DNA of 50,160 bases from a virus: positions 1 to 50,160 of IMG/VR virus record IMGVR_UViG_3300013094_000077. The stretch is one strand, 5' to 3'. Under the pieces are notes generated by a model. It saw only the letters and a program-made list of their open reading frames with translations. It had not been told where the DNA came from and ran no database searches. The position numbers were made by a program, and so were the translations under genes. This document shows, piece by piece, positions 6,902-15,369 of the stretch (its first letter is position 1; every line of letters begins with the position of its first letter).

Positions 6902-7930
6902 ATGTCTAATCCTATACCTATAAGCACGGGTCAGGCTCAAATATCAAGTAAAAGCTTGGTTTCTGAGGTGATGTCTTTATATCCAAGTGCTTTAATAACT
7001 CTTTTTGAAATAGATATATCAGATTTAGGTCTTAACGCGGGAATTTTATCGCAAACCGAATACAACATCGGGATAAATACAATTTTTAGATTTCATAATA
7101 ATATAAATCTAACTAATAATAGCATATTTTGGCAAGGGAATCAATATGTGGCTGCCCCTATAAATGCAGAAAATTTCGAGATGAACTTAAAGGGTTCTCC
7201 AGCCATACCAACACTCACATTGACTGTAAGCGATGCCGGAATACCGCAAATATCTATTTTCAAACAAAGAATTAGGCAGTTGGGTGATATAGCTGGCGCA
7301 AAAGTAACCAGAATAAGGACTTTCGCAAAATTTATTGATTCGGCTAATTTTTTTAACAATATTCCTCCGGCAAATTTTTCTCCAGACCCTACGCAGGAAA
7401 TGACAAGAGATATATTTTATATTGACAGATTATCTCAAGAAGATAAATACATGGTTCAATACGAATTATCGCCTCTTTTTGTTTTGGACGATATAACACT
7501 TCCGGGTAGAATAATATCTGAAAATTCATGTCCTTGGCAATACAGAGGCGAAGGATGCCTTTATGAATATTCTGGCAGGGCGACGTATATACACAACAAT
7601 GGAACTCTTCTTAAAAGTGCGCCGCCGGTGGCGACAATATTCGACGAGAAATTTTCAAATTTAATAACTGGAGTTCCATTTATAGATAAGGGTGCTTACA
7701 ATTTAGGTCAAACTTATAACGCAGGGGAATACTGCTACATACAAAATAGAGGAATAAAATATTATTTTATATCTTCAATTAATAATAACTCTTCAACACC
7801 TCCAAATCAACCAAGCTGGCTGGCCGACGAATGCAGTAAAAGAATACTAGGTTGTAAATATAGATTTCAAAATATAAACTCTGGAGTTTTGCCTTTTGGC
7901 GGGTTTCCTAGCGTTAACAGATTTCAATAA
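6902..7930 (+). CDS. L: Minor tail protein, lambda gpL-like
   Basis: This 342-residue protein matches the gpL tail-tip family. Key evidence is the paired cysteines: C210 and C219 in a S-C-P-W-Q-Y-R-G-E-G-C context, and C311 and C318 in C-S-K-R-I-L-G-C-K-Y-R-F. These are the ligands for the iron-sulfur cluster of this family, and the 9- and 7-residue spacings are typical. Unusually, about 92 residues separate the two pairs, far more than in lambda. The insert (about 262-308) looks like a small sugar-binding module (Y-N-L-G-Q-T-Y-N-A-G-E...W). It lies between M and K in a compact rightward operon and should act at the tail tip under the central fibre. Confidence 0.88.
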   Translation: MSNPIPISTGQAQISSKSLVSEVMSLYPSALITLFEIDISDLGLNAGILSQTEYNIGINTIFRFHNNINLTNNSIFWQGNQYVAAPINAENFEMNLKGSPAIPTLTLTVSDAGIPQISIFKQRIRQLGDIAGAKVTRIRTFAKFIDSANFFNNIPPANFSPDPTQEMTRDIFYIDRLSQEDKYMVQYELSPLFVLDDITLPGRIISENSCPWQYRGEGCLYEYSGRATYIHNNGTLLKSAPPVATIFDEKFSNLITGVPFIDKGAYNLGQTYNAGEYCYIQNRGIKYYFISSINNNSSTPPNQPSWLADECSKRILGCKYRFQNINSGVLPFGGFPSVNRFQ

Positions 7931-7934
7931 TGTT

Positions 7935-8633
7935 ATGTTATTTGAATCGCTAAAAGATGAGCTTAGAGATTATTCAAATGAAAACTCTCCAAACGAATGT
8001 TGCGGATTAATTATAGAAAAAAACGATAAAATATCATTTTTTAAATGCGCTAATATATCATCTAATAAAAAAACCAGTTGTGTTTTGAGTCCTTTAGATT
8101 ATATGAGAGCTTATAAAAAAGGCAAAATAATAGCTCACTTCCACTCTCAGCCAGATAAAAGCGCCAGTATAATAGATTATATAAATGCGGTTAATCACAA
8201 TATATTTTCAGTAATTTATTCTTGGGAATTCGATTTGTTCTCTTTTGTTGAGCCTAAACTGAAAGATTATTTAAACAAAGATTATAATATAGGAAAAAGT
8301 GACTGCTATACACTGGTGATTGACTATTTTAGAGATGAATTAGGTGTAAAATTAAAAGATTACGAGAGGAAAGGTGAGTGGTGGAAAGAAAGTCCAAATT
8401 TAATATTGGATAATTTCAAAAAAGAAGGTGGAATAGCTGTTGATTTTAAAGATATAAAAAGAAATGATGTTGTTGCTTTTAATTTAGGAGGAGCGGTATG
8501 TCATTTCGCTATTTATTTGGGAGATGGAATGTATCTGCATCACCCATATAATGAAAAATCCATTATATCCGAAATTGATGAAAAATACATAAAAAAGATA
8601 TCTTTGGTTATAAGACACAAATCTTTATTTTAA
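7935..8633 (+). CDS. K: Tail assembly peptidase, lambda gpK-like
   Basis: This 232-residue protein has two enzyme domains as in lambda gpK. The N-terminal JAMM/MPN metalloprotease domain keeps E21, H68-F-H70 and D81 (HxH-x10-D). The C-terminal NlpC/P60 cysteine peptidase domain keeps C124 (G-K-S-D-C) and H190 in C-H-F-A-I-Y-L-G-D-G. In this family the NlpC/P60 part is expected to cut cell-wall peptides during entry or to act in tail-tip assembly. The ATG at 7935 is chosen, five bases after the stop of L; a TTG 39 bases upstream is in frame but overlaps L. Its stop is one base before the next start. Confidence 0.88.
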   Translation: MLFESLKDELRDYSNENSPNECCGLIIEKNDKISFFKCANISSNKKTSCVLSPLDYMRAYKKGKIIAHFHSQPDKSASIIDYINAVNHNIFSVIYSWEFDLFSFVEPKLKDYLNKDYNIGKSDCYTLVIDYFRDELGVKLKDYERKGEWWKESPNLILDNFKKEGGIAVDFKDIKRNDVVAFNLGGAVCHFAIYLGDGMYLHHPYNEKSIISEIDEKYIKKISLVIRHKSLF

Positions 8634-8634
8634 T

Positions 8635-9285
8635 ATGAGCCTAGTAAAATTTAAATTATACGGAGAATTGGGTAAATTTATTGGAAGCGAAGAGTGGGAG
8701 TTGGATGTGAGCAGTGTCCAAGAAGGAATTCAAGCTTTGAACTCTATCACAAAGAATAAATTTAATGATTATTTTATATTAAATAATAAGTTAAAAGCTA
8801 AGTATAGAGTTATAATAAATGGAAGAGATTTTCTATGTGAAGAAAAAGAATTAAATGAAAGTAATTGGGAAAAATTCACAGAGTCAGAATTGGTGATGAA
8901 AAAGAATGATTTGCAAACAGTTGATATAGTTCCATTGATTGAAAGCTCTAGTGGCGTTATAAATGCGATACTAGGCGTTCTGTTGATAATAGTTGGAGCT
9001 ATTTTAGCTTTCATTCCGGGCGCTCAAGGATTGGGGTATGGTTTGATTGTTGCTGGTCTATCACTGTTGGCAAACGGTATTATAGCTTTGCTGTCTAAGC
9101 CACCAACATTTAATTACAATCAATCCAACTCGAATTCAGTTTCTCAATCATATCTATTCAATAGTCCGCAAAATACCGTTGGAGAAGGTGGCCCAGTTCC
9201 AGTTGGATACGGAACAATGTTGTTGGGAAGTAATGTAATAAGTGCTGGATATTTGATAAATGAATTCCAAACATTTCGCTCATAA
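8635..9285 (+). CDS. I: Tail assembly protein, lambda gpI-like
   Basis: This 216-residue protein resembles lambda gpI. An N-terminal ubiquitin-like half (residues about 1-95, starting V-K-F-K-L-Y-G-E-L-G-K-F) is followed by a long glycine- and isoleucine-rich hydrophobic hairpin (about 105-155). The conserved tail ends S-Y-L-F-N-S-P-Q-N-T...G-x-P-V-P-V-G-Y-G, then L-G-S-N-V-I-S-A-G-Y. It is required for tail-tip assembly in lambda. Its position between K and J, with a TAA-T-ATG junction upstream, confirms the assignment. Confidence 0.88.
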   Translation: MSLVKFKLYGELGKFIGSEEWELDVSSVQEGIQALNSITKNKFNDYFILNNKLKAKYRVIINGRDFLCEEKELNESNWEKFTESELVMKKNDLQTVDIVPLIESSSGVINAILGVLLIIVGAILAFIPGAQGLGYGLIVAGLSLLANGIIALLSKPPTFNYNQSNSNSVSQSYLFNSPQNTVGEGGPVPVGYGTMLLGSNVISAGYLINEFQTFRS

Positions 9286-9295
9286 TTAAAGTAAT

Positions 9296-11986
9296 ATGTC
9301 AACAGAAGCGCCAGAAGGAATAGTAGCATATAGTTGGAGCGGAAATTTGCAATCCGACAACAACTACAGAACCGGCATACAGGTCGGTAATGGAGCTTAT
9401 ATAGATACGACCGACATACTTGGAACAAGGCACACAGGAACAGAATACCTTCAATTAAGCGATACAATAATAGAAACTTTGGATTTGATTTCAGAAGGCG
9501 TTATAGAGGGCCCGCTTAGTGGTAAGTGGATTTTTTCAGGTAATTTAGGTCAAACAGGTTGGAGTTCCGCATATTTTTCTGGATATAACTATCCTTCTGG
9601 TTATCAAAATTTATCTTGGTTACGTTCGGTTTATTGGAATGAGTTGCCGGTTTTGAGCGATGCAGGTCAGTTCAATTTTCAAAACGTAAATGTTTCATAC
9701 ACTCAGGGAACTCCAAATGGAGACGTAATACAGCAATTAACAAACGAAGAATCAACAAGTAGAAGCATAGGAACGAGGCTTTACGCTGGCGATGAAAATG
9801 CACAAGTATTTAGAATATTGAATCAAAACTGCAAAGGTGCAATTATAAACATAAGAATGAATTCATTAAACAATGAAAATTCTGGAAATGGAAATATAGA
9901 AAGAACGCTTGTTCAATATCAAGTTTCTTATCGTCCCGTATTTAATACTGTTTATAAAATAACGGCTTTTTCGACTCCCGTTACCGCCAATGTTTTTGGT
10001 AAAATAGCCTCCGCAGGTGGATATATAAATTCTACAAGGTTGGATTTTAATTTATCTTCTTTTATATACGGCGGCCCGAATGGTGGTCAATCTGTTATAG
10101 AAAACCAAGGAATTCTTCAAGACCCAGATTTTATAGGGTGGGAAATTAGAGTTTCAAGAATAACGCCGGATTCGACAACCGCTTTATTAGCTAACGAAAC
10201 TTACATAGATAATATATCAGAACTTTACGGCTCTCAATTTTCTTATCCAAACTCAGCAATATTTAGAGCAAGTTTCGACGCTCAATTTTTCAGCGAAATT
10301 CCATCCAGAGGATTTGAATGCAATCTTTTAAGAGTTAAAATTCCAGCTAATTACAACCCAATACTTAGAACATACGCAACTGGAGGAGTAGGAACAACTA
10401 ATGGAGCTTGGAATGGTCTGATGACAGGAGATTTTTGGACTAATAATCCGGCGTGGTGTTTTTATGATTTGATAAGCAATAGAAGATATGGACTTGGAAA
10501 ATATATAGATAATATTTCTTTAAATAAATTCGATTTGTATAACATAGCTCAATATTGCGATGAATTGGTGGCAGATAGCTACGGAGGTTTGGAACCAAGA
10601 TTCACTTGTAATGTTTGGCTCGCCAGCAAAGAGGACGCATACAAAGTTGTCAATGATATGGCATCTATTTTTAGAGGTATGTGTTATTATTTTAATGGCA
10701 ATATAAACGTGACACAAGACCAACCTAAAACACCTAGGTATATATTTAATAATGCTAACGTGGAAAACGGAGATTTTAAATATTCCACAAGCTCAAAAAG
10801 AACTAGACAGTCAATAGCGGTTATAAGATATAATGACCCAAAAAATTTCTATAAACCAGCGATTGAATATGTTGAAGATTTGGATTCTATAAGAAAATAC
10901 GGAATAAAAGAAATACCCATTACCGCATTTGGATGCACAAGCAGAGGTCAGGCGATTAGACTTGGCAAATGGGCAATATATAGCAACAATATAGAAACCG
11001 AAACAGTGGAATTTATAGCTGGAATAGAAAGTTCGCTATTAAGGTGCGGCGATGTATTTGGCGTTATTGACTACAATAGAAAATTAAAAAGATACGGCGG
11101 AAGAACTTTGCAGATTAATAACTCTGGATACGTTGGCGCTGGATTTACTGGCGCTCAAATTGTATTAGATTCAAAAGTGGAGTTATCGTCCGGCACTCAA
11201 TATACTCTGTCTCTATTATCTCCGACTTATTATTATGACCCGTCTCAAGTAACTGGATTGACAAGTGCTCAATATCAAAACATCTACAGTTCATTCATAC
11301 AAAATTTAAACTTTTCAGGCGACTACTGCTATCAGTCTGGAAACTACACGATAGTAAATATACCAACAGGATTTGACTCTTCAAATTATAATATATCTGG
11401 ATTAACTAATATTTGGTCTATAGAATTAGGGCCAAACTCGTTAAATTATACTGGAAATTTTTACTTTTTTAATCCTTCGGTTGATTACTATAGAGTTTTA
11501 AATATAAAAGAAAGCGACTCTAATAAATTCAACGTAGTAGGGCTTTCTTATAACGGAAGTAAATTTCAACAAATAGATACCGGAACTGTATTAAGCCAGA
11601 GTCAGCTATCGAGCTACACCGCCATTCCGTCATCGCCTTATGCTTTGTCTTTAAATGCTTATAAGTTGTCCAATTCAGCAAGCTATATACAATACTCATT
11701 TTTAGTTAATAGTTATTCAAATATTTCTAGCTATTATGTATATGCAACAACTGGAAATTTCATTGGAAATTCAGCGCCGGATAGCAAATACCTAATTTCA
11801 ATATTACCTAATAATATAACAAGCGCAACATTCCCTTCGACAATAACTGGAAATTATTTAATGAGAGTTTATGGATTTGACGCCGTAAATTCAACTTTTT
11901 CAACCGGATGCGCCTCTGGTTCTGTTTATTTAACTAACTCTCTTCCAATTCAAGACGTTATAATAGGCGGACTTGGATTAAATTAA
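9296..11986 (+). CDS. J: Central tail fibre / tip attachment protein, lambda gpJ-like
   Basis: At 896 residues this is the J homologue that caps the tail, forms the central fibre base and usually contacts the receptor. Conserved gpJ features include the early L-S-D-T-I-I-E-T-L-D-L-I-S-E-G-V-I-E-G-P-L segment (about residue 55), Y-D-L-I-S-N-R-R-Y-G-L-G near 388, and the W-x-A-S-K-E-D-A-Y...D-M-A-S-I-F-R-G-M...D-Q-P segment near 440-480. The last 250 residues are Ser/Asn/Tyr-rich beta structure and probably the variable part. It is shorter than lambda J; the following gene starts four bases later and may supply the distal part. Confidence 0.88.
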   Translation: MSTEAPEGIVAYSWSGNLQSDNNYRTGIQVGNGAYIDTTDILGTRHTGTEYLQLSDTIIETLDLISEGVIEGPLSGKWIFSGNLGQTGWSSAYFSGYNYPSGYQNLSWLRSVYWNELPVLSDAGQFNFQNVNVSYTQGTPNGDVIQQLTNEESTSRSIGTRLYAGDENAQVFRILNQNCKGAIINIRMNSLNNENSGNGNIERTLVQYQVSYRPVFNTVYKITAFSTPVTANVFGKIASAGGYINSTRLDFNLSSFIYGGPNGGQSVIENQGILQDPDFIGWEIRVSRITPDSTTALLANETYIDNISELYGSQFSYPNSAIFRASFDAQFFSEIPSRGFECNLLRVKIPANYNPILRTYATGGVGTTNGAWNGLMTGDFWTNNPAWCFYDLISNRRYGLGKYIDNISLNKFDLYNIAQYCDELVADSYGGLEPRFTCNVWLASKEDAYKVVNDMASIFRGMCYYFNGNINVTQDQPKTPRYIFNNANVENGDFKYSTSSKRTRQSIAVIRYNDPKNFYKPAIEYVEDLDSIRKYGIKEIPITAFGCTSRGQAIRLGKWAIYSNNIETETVEFIAGIESSLLRCGDVFGVIDYNRKLKRYGGRTLQINNSGYVGAGFTGAQIVLDSKVELSSGTQYTLSLLSPTYYYDPSQVTGLTSAQYQNIYSSFIQNLNFSGDYCYQSGNYTIVNIPTGFDSSNYNISGLTNIWSIELGPNSLNYTGNFYFFNPSVDYYRVLNIKESDSNKFNVVGLSYNGSKFQQIDTGTVLSQSQLSSYTAIPSSPYALSLNAYKLSNSASYIQYSFLVNSYSNISSYYVYATTGNFIGNSAPDSKYLISILPNNITSATFPSTITGNYLMRVYGFDAVNSTFSTGCASGSVYLTNSLPIQDVIIGGLGLN

Positions 11987-11990
11987 AAAT

Positions 11991-13394
11991 ATGATAATTA
12001 CAGAAACAACAGGATATACTACTAATTTCAATTGGCAGATTGGATATGGCTATAATTCAATGGATTTTTCAAACGTCCTTTTTAGAGCTACAGTCAGACC
12101 AATAGCGGGAAACGAAAACTACACAAGGATACCAAGTCCTTCGGTTTTGTATGAAAAAACAGGAATAAGTTTAAATAAAGGAGAGAGCGTTGGTAAATGG
12201 ACTTTTGATTTAAATACGAATGCGAACCTTTCTGGCGGCCCGTATAGAGATTATCAAATAGTAATTGAAGCGCACGATTCTAATGGAAATACTTCGGCTG
12301 GAAATTTAGTTGGAACTAGCAACGAGAACGGATGGACTGCGAACAGTAATGGGTATGATATAATATGCGTAAAAAATCCAAGGCAAACCGGAATAGAGCT
12401 TGGTGGAGGAATACCAACTCAATACTCTATTTTCAGTGGGAATTTATACAACGGGCAGCCGGGAACTGGATATTTTTCAAACAGCGGCAGCGTTTACAAT
12501 AGCTATAATTATATGGGGGTAAACGGCGATATTATAATAAAATATAATAACGGAATATTTAATTCAAACCTTGCTGGGGGATACCTATATGTTTGGACTG
12601 GACAGTTTCCTAAGCTAGAAACAATTAATAGGTCTGGAATTTACGGTCAGGTTACTCGCTCTAGGTTTAATTTTGACCCGACACTTGGATACATACATCA
12701 CCCAACTGCCGCCGTTCCATTTAGGGGCTCAAGTTATGTATATATTAGTGTTAGTTTTTTTGATGAATTGGACTCTTTGGCTATAGATAATGGAAGAGAT
12801 ATATCAAAATTTCTATACATGAGCGATAATGCAATAGCGTATAATGATGTTTCCGCTGGCTCTGTTTCAGTTGGAGGACACCAAACAATACAATCAGTTC
12901 AATACGCGGGAAGTGGAAATCCGACAGGAATACTACCATCAAACACAACAGTAATATCATATAGCTACAATAATGGAGTTAGTTCTGTTCTTTATTTGTC
13001 ATCACCGATAATAGCAACTGGATACTCAAATTATTCAGGTTCATTAAACCAAAACGCCGGTGGAATGGGAGGGAAGGCAATATTATTGAATAATAATATA
13101 ATAAGTGCGCCAACTGTAACCATATCTTGCAATTCAATGAATTCATTCCATGATTTATTTGGAAATAATTCTACAAGTTGTTCATCGTGCTGCTCTCAAA
13201 TAAATTCTATTTCGGTGGGTCAATCTATTTATTTTTATCCGTCTTCTTTAAATAATTGTCTAGGTGTTATATCAGCCGGAAATTACTCTAATGGCTCATC
13301 TGTATTTAATATAGTTCAAGATGACCCTTCTAATTGGATGGGTTCAGCGGGCTCTCGTTGGGGAACGCCATTTATAGTAACTAGAATATCATAA
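11991..13394 (+). CDS. Probable distal central-fibre protein
   Basis: This 467-residue protein is rich in Gly, Ser, Asn and Tyr, with few charges, and begins four bases after J. It has no recognised family motif. The first 130 residues look like a fibronectin-type or other beta-sandwich domain. A Cys-rich spot (S-C-S-S-C-C near residue 400) is odd for a phage fibre and could form disulphides or bind metal. By position it may be a separate distal part of the J fibre or a receptor-binding protein. A split J gene is an alternative reading. The start lacks a Shine-Dalgarno sequence, as do many here. Confidence 0.6.
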   Translation: MIITETTGYTTNFNWQIGYGYNSMDFSNVLFRATVRPIAGNENYTRIPSPSVLYEKTGISLNKGESVGKWTFDLNTNANLSGGPYRDYQIVIEAHDSNGNTSAGNLVGTSNENGWTANSNGYDIICVKNPRQTGIELGGGIPTQYSIFSGNLYNGQPGTGYFSNSGSVYNSYNYMGVNGDIIIKYNNGIFNSNLAGGYLYVWTGQFPKLETINRSGIYGQVTRSRFNFDPTLGYIHHPTAAVPFRGSSYVYISVSFFDELDSLAIDNGRDISKFLYMSDNAIAYNDVSAGSVSVGGHQTIQSVQYAGSGNPTGILPSNTTVISYSYNNGVSSVLYLSSPIIATGYSNYSGSLNQNAGGMGGKAILLNNNIISAPTVTISCNSMNSFHDLFGNNSTSCSSCCSQINSISVGQSIYFYPSSLNNCLGVISAGNYSNGSSVFNIVQDDPSNWMGSAGSRWGTPFIVTRIS

Positions 13395-13395
13395 A

Positions 13396-14466
13396 ATGCA
13401 ATACCCTGATTGTAAAAATTTGATTGATTCTGGAGGGGTTTTTAAAACTTGTGAGTTAATAGCTAATTACACCGGCGGACTCAGTGGAAGAGTGGTTCCA
13501 GCAATGTGCCAATCTACCTGCAAAATGTTCGGCCCTTATTGTGGTAAAAAAATATCTAAAGAAGAAGAGGCTAAATTTGTTTCAAAAATATTTATATTTG
13601 ATTTCTCGGCTACAAAATTTGAGTTCTTGAAAAGAATATTGGGGCAATATTTGATGCCAGTAAAAATAAGGTATCCAGAAAAGGAATGGATTGAAATAAA
13701 AAAATCACTTAAGCCATTCGTTGATTCAGGTGAGATATCAAAAATTTACCTAACTGGCTCATTATTAATTGAGAAGGAAAATCATAAGGATTTCGACATT
13801 TTATTAAAAATAAATACTTGGAAAAACCATAAAATAATAAAAGATAGGCTGCCTAAAACAATAATGGGTAAAAATTGCGACTATTTTTTTACTTCACTGG
13901 AAGAAATGCACGATAGGACTTTTTGCGTAATGGATTGCGACGAAAAAATATTATATACTACATCTTGGTATGAATTAAAAATAGAAAGCTTGCCAGATTT
14001 TTTAACGGTAAAAAAAAGTGAGCCCCTTCATATAAACAAATACATACAGGAAGAATTAAAGAAAAATTTAAATATATTTTCCGGTAAATCAAATAAAGAA
14101 TTTTCAAGTTCTCAGCTAGAGGCCAAAATAAATTGGAAAACAGTGGAATCAAGTTGGAAAAAGGCAATATCTTTTTTGAAATCAAATATTAGCTTGTTAA
14201 CAAAAGAAAAAATAAGCGACGAATTATTGAAGCAAAGAATTCAATCATGTTTTGGAAACGGAAAAGATTTAAAAGAATGCGAAGTTTTATCAAAATCTGA
14301 TGATGGAAATTTTTATTGCGGAGCCTGTGGATGTGGAAAAAGCGAAATGACAAAATTAAGCAATTCTGAAAACGAAAACTCTTTCAACAAATTACACTAT
14401 CCTTATCTTGAGTGTCCATTAAATAAAAAAGGTTTTAATAATTACGTCATTTCGACAAAAAGTTAA
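13396..14466 (+). CDS. Nucleotidyltransferase-like protein with cysteine-rich ends
   Basis: This 356-residue charged protein is unlike the virion proteins before it. Residues 117-139 read as a minimal nucleotidyltransferase motif: G121-S122, then D132-F-D134 followed by I-L-L. A Cys-Asp pair about 25 residues later (N-C-D-Y-F-F) may give the third carboxylate. The N-terminus has five cysteines (C6, C19, C38, C42, C49), and the C-terminus has C-G-A-C-G-C-G and a later E-C-P, probably zinc-binding. The family could transfer nucleotides to protein or RNA, as in MNT-type antitoxins, but the target is unknown. It ends the tail-tip operon and overlaps the opposite-strand gene by about 20 bases. Confidence 0.65.
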   Translation: MQYPDCKNLIDSGGVFKTCELIANYTGGLSGRVVPAMCQSTCKMFGPYCGKKISKEEEAKFVSKIFIFDFSATKFEFLKRILGQYLMPVKIRYPEKEWIEIKKSLKPFVDSGEISKIYLTGSLLIEKENHKDFDILLKINTWKNHKIIKDRLPKTIMGKNCDYFFTSLEEMHDRTFCVMDCDEKILYTTSWYELKIESLPDFLTVKKSEPLHINKYIQEELKKNLNIFSGKSNKEFSSSQLEAKINWKTVESSWKKAISFLKSNISLLTKEKISDELLKQRIQSCFGNGKDLKECEVLSKSDDGNFYCGACGCGKSEMTKLSNSENENSFNKLHYPYLECPLNKKGFNNYVISTKS

Positions 14467-14938
14467 TAATTTTATTTACTTTTTTATCAGTCAAACCTTT
14501 CCACGGATTTAATTGAAAAAAATGTTTTCCAAATGACTTTAAATTATCGTAATCATTTGAGGAGTCGTCAACTACGATATAATTGTCAATATCTTTCTTG
14601 TATTTGTCTATCCACCAATTTATCTCTTTGTATTTTTGTCCGGTAATAGCTGTTTTGCTTATAAATCTTTTTGCATATTCTTTTTTCAAGCCCTGATGTA
14701 TTAAGCCATCGGTTAATTCTTTCAAAGATACGAATCTCCTCCAAGAACTAGATACGACTATATTTAAATCAGGTATAACAGCTAAAAGTTTATTAAGAGA
14801 ATTGACGTTATCTGGGCAAATTTGAGTTTTGCAGACTTCCTCGGTGGTATAGTCGTCTTTGTATATATTGTTTTTAGGAGTCTCAAAATAAGACAAATTA
14901 TTCAATGTTCCATCAACATCTAAAAAGCATATAATCAT
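14447..14938 (-). CDS. HAD-superfamily hydrolase
   Basis: This 163-residue protein contains the HAD motifs in order: F-L-D-V-D-G-T-L-N at residues 5-13 (nucleophile Asp and acid/base Asp), V-V-S-S-S-W-R (motif II, about 60-66), and I-V-V-D-D-S-S-N-D (acidic motif IV, about 118-126). It resembles the stand-alone HAD phosphatases related to polynucleotide-kinase 3'-phosphatase domains, so an RNA or DNA end-processing role is possible. An upstream ATG at 14992 would add 18 hydrophobic residues, but 14938 places the catalytic motif at the usual position and behind a leftward GTGTAA element. It is alone on this strand between two rightward operons. Confidence 0.8.
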   Translation of the reverse strand: MIICFLDVDGTLNNLSYFETPKNNIYKDDYTTEEVCKTQICPDNVNSLNKLLAVIPDLNIVVSSSWRRFVSLKELTDGLIHQGLKKEYAKRFISKTAITGQKYKEINWWIDKYKKDIDNYIVVDDSSNDYDNLKSFGKHFFQLNPWKGLTDKKVNKIINFLSK

Positions 14939-14952
14939 AATATAATTATAAA

Positions 14953-14978
14953 TTACACAAAAATAAAATATCGTGTAA
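14953..14978. promoter_or_regulatory. Bidirectional GTGTAA-type promoter candidate
   Basis: TTACAC (14953-14958) and GTGTAA (14973-14978) form an inverted pair in the 65-base divergent gap. The leftward copy is 14 bases before the HAD start at 14938. The rightward copy, GTGTAAAATTTAA, is 25 bases before the start at 15004 of the head operon. Confidence 0.5.
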
Positions 14979-15003
14979 AATTTAATTATCAAATAATTAT
15001 TTT

Positions 15004-15369
15004 ATGGAAAATTCAAAAGAACGTCAAGAAATTAAAGAGCTTACCGAGGCATTCGCTGGTCTTGTTAAACAGTTGGAAGTAAAAGCCGACTCTGACAAAA
15101 ACGACCCAGCAACCAATAGCCAAATACAAAGCTGCATGAATGCTATATATTCTGTCGCTAATAATTTGCACAGTCGAATGGATAGAATGCAGGCCTCGAT
15201 TTGGAATTATCAAGATTCTCATGCGTCCGGCCATTTACCTAAATGCCCTTCACCAGAACACATGGAGGCGGCATTGAAATCTCTTGGGTGGAATAAGAAT
15301 TTTGAAGTTCAAAAGAAAACAGTTTATGCTTCAAAAGATATGTTTACAATTAAATCTAGCAAAAAATAA
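15004..15369 (+). CDS. Hypothetical protein, first gene of head operon
   Basis: This is an unrecognised protein of 121 residues. Residues about 1-75 are predicted helical with heptad-like spacing (A-F-A-G-L-V-K-Q-L, then N-N-L-H-S-R-M-D-R-M). The second half carries H-A-S-G-H-L-P-K-C-P, a possible metal-binding cluster of two His and one Cys. It overlaps the protease-scaffold gene by one base (TAATG), so translation is coupled. That suggests a role in capsid assembly, perhaps as a scaffold partner, but this is inference from position only. Confidence 0.55.
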   Translation: MENSKERQEIKELTEAFAGLVKQLEVKADSDKNDPATNSQIQSCMNAIYSVANNLHSRMDRMQASIWNYQDSHASGHLPKCPSPEHMEAALKSLGWNKNFEVQKKTVYASKDMFTIKSSKK

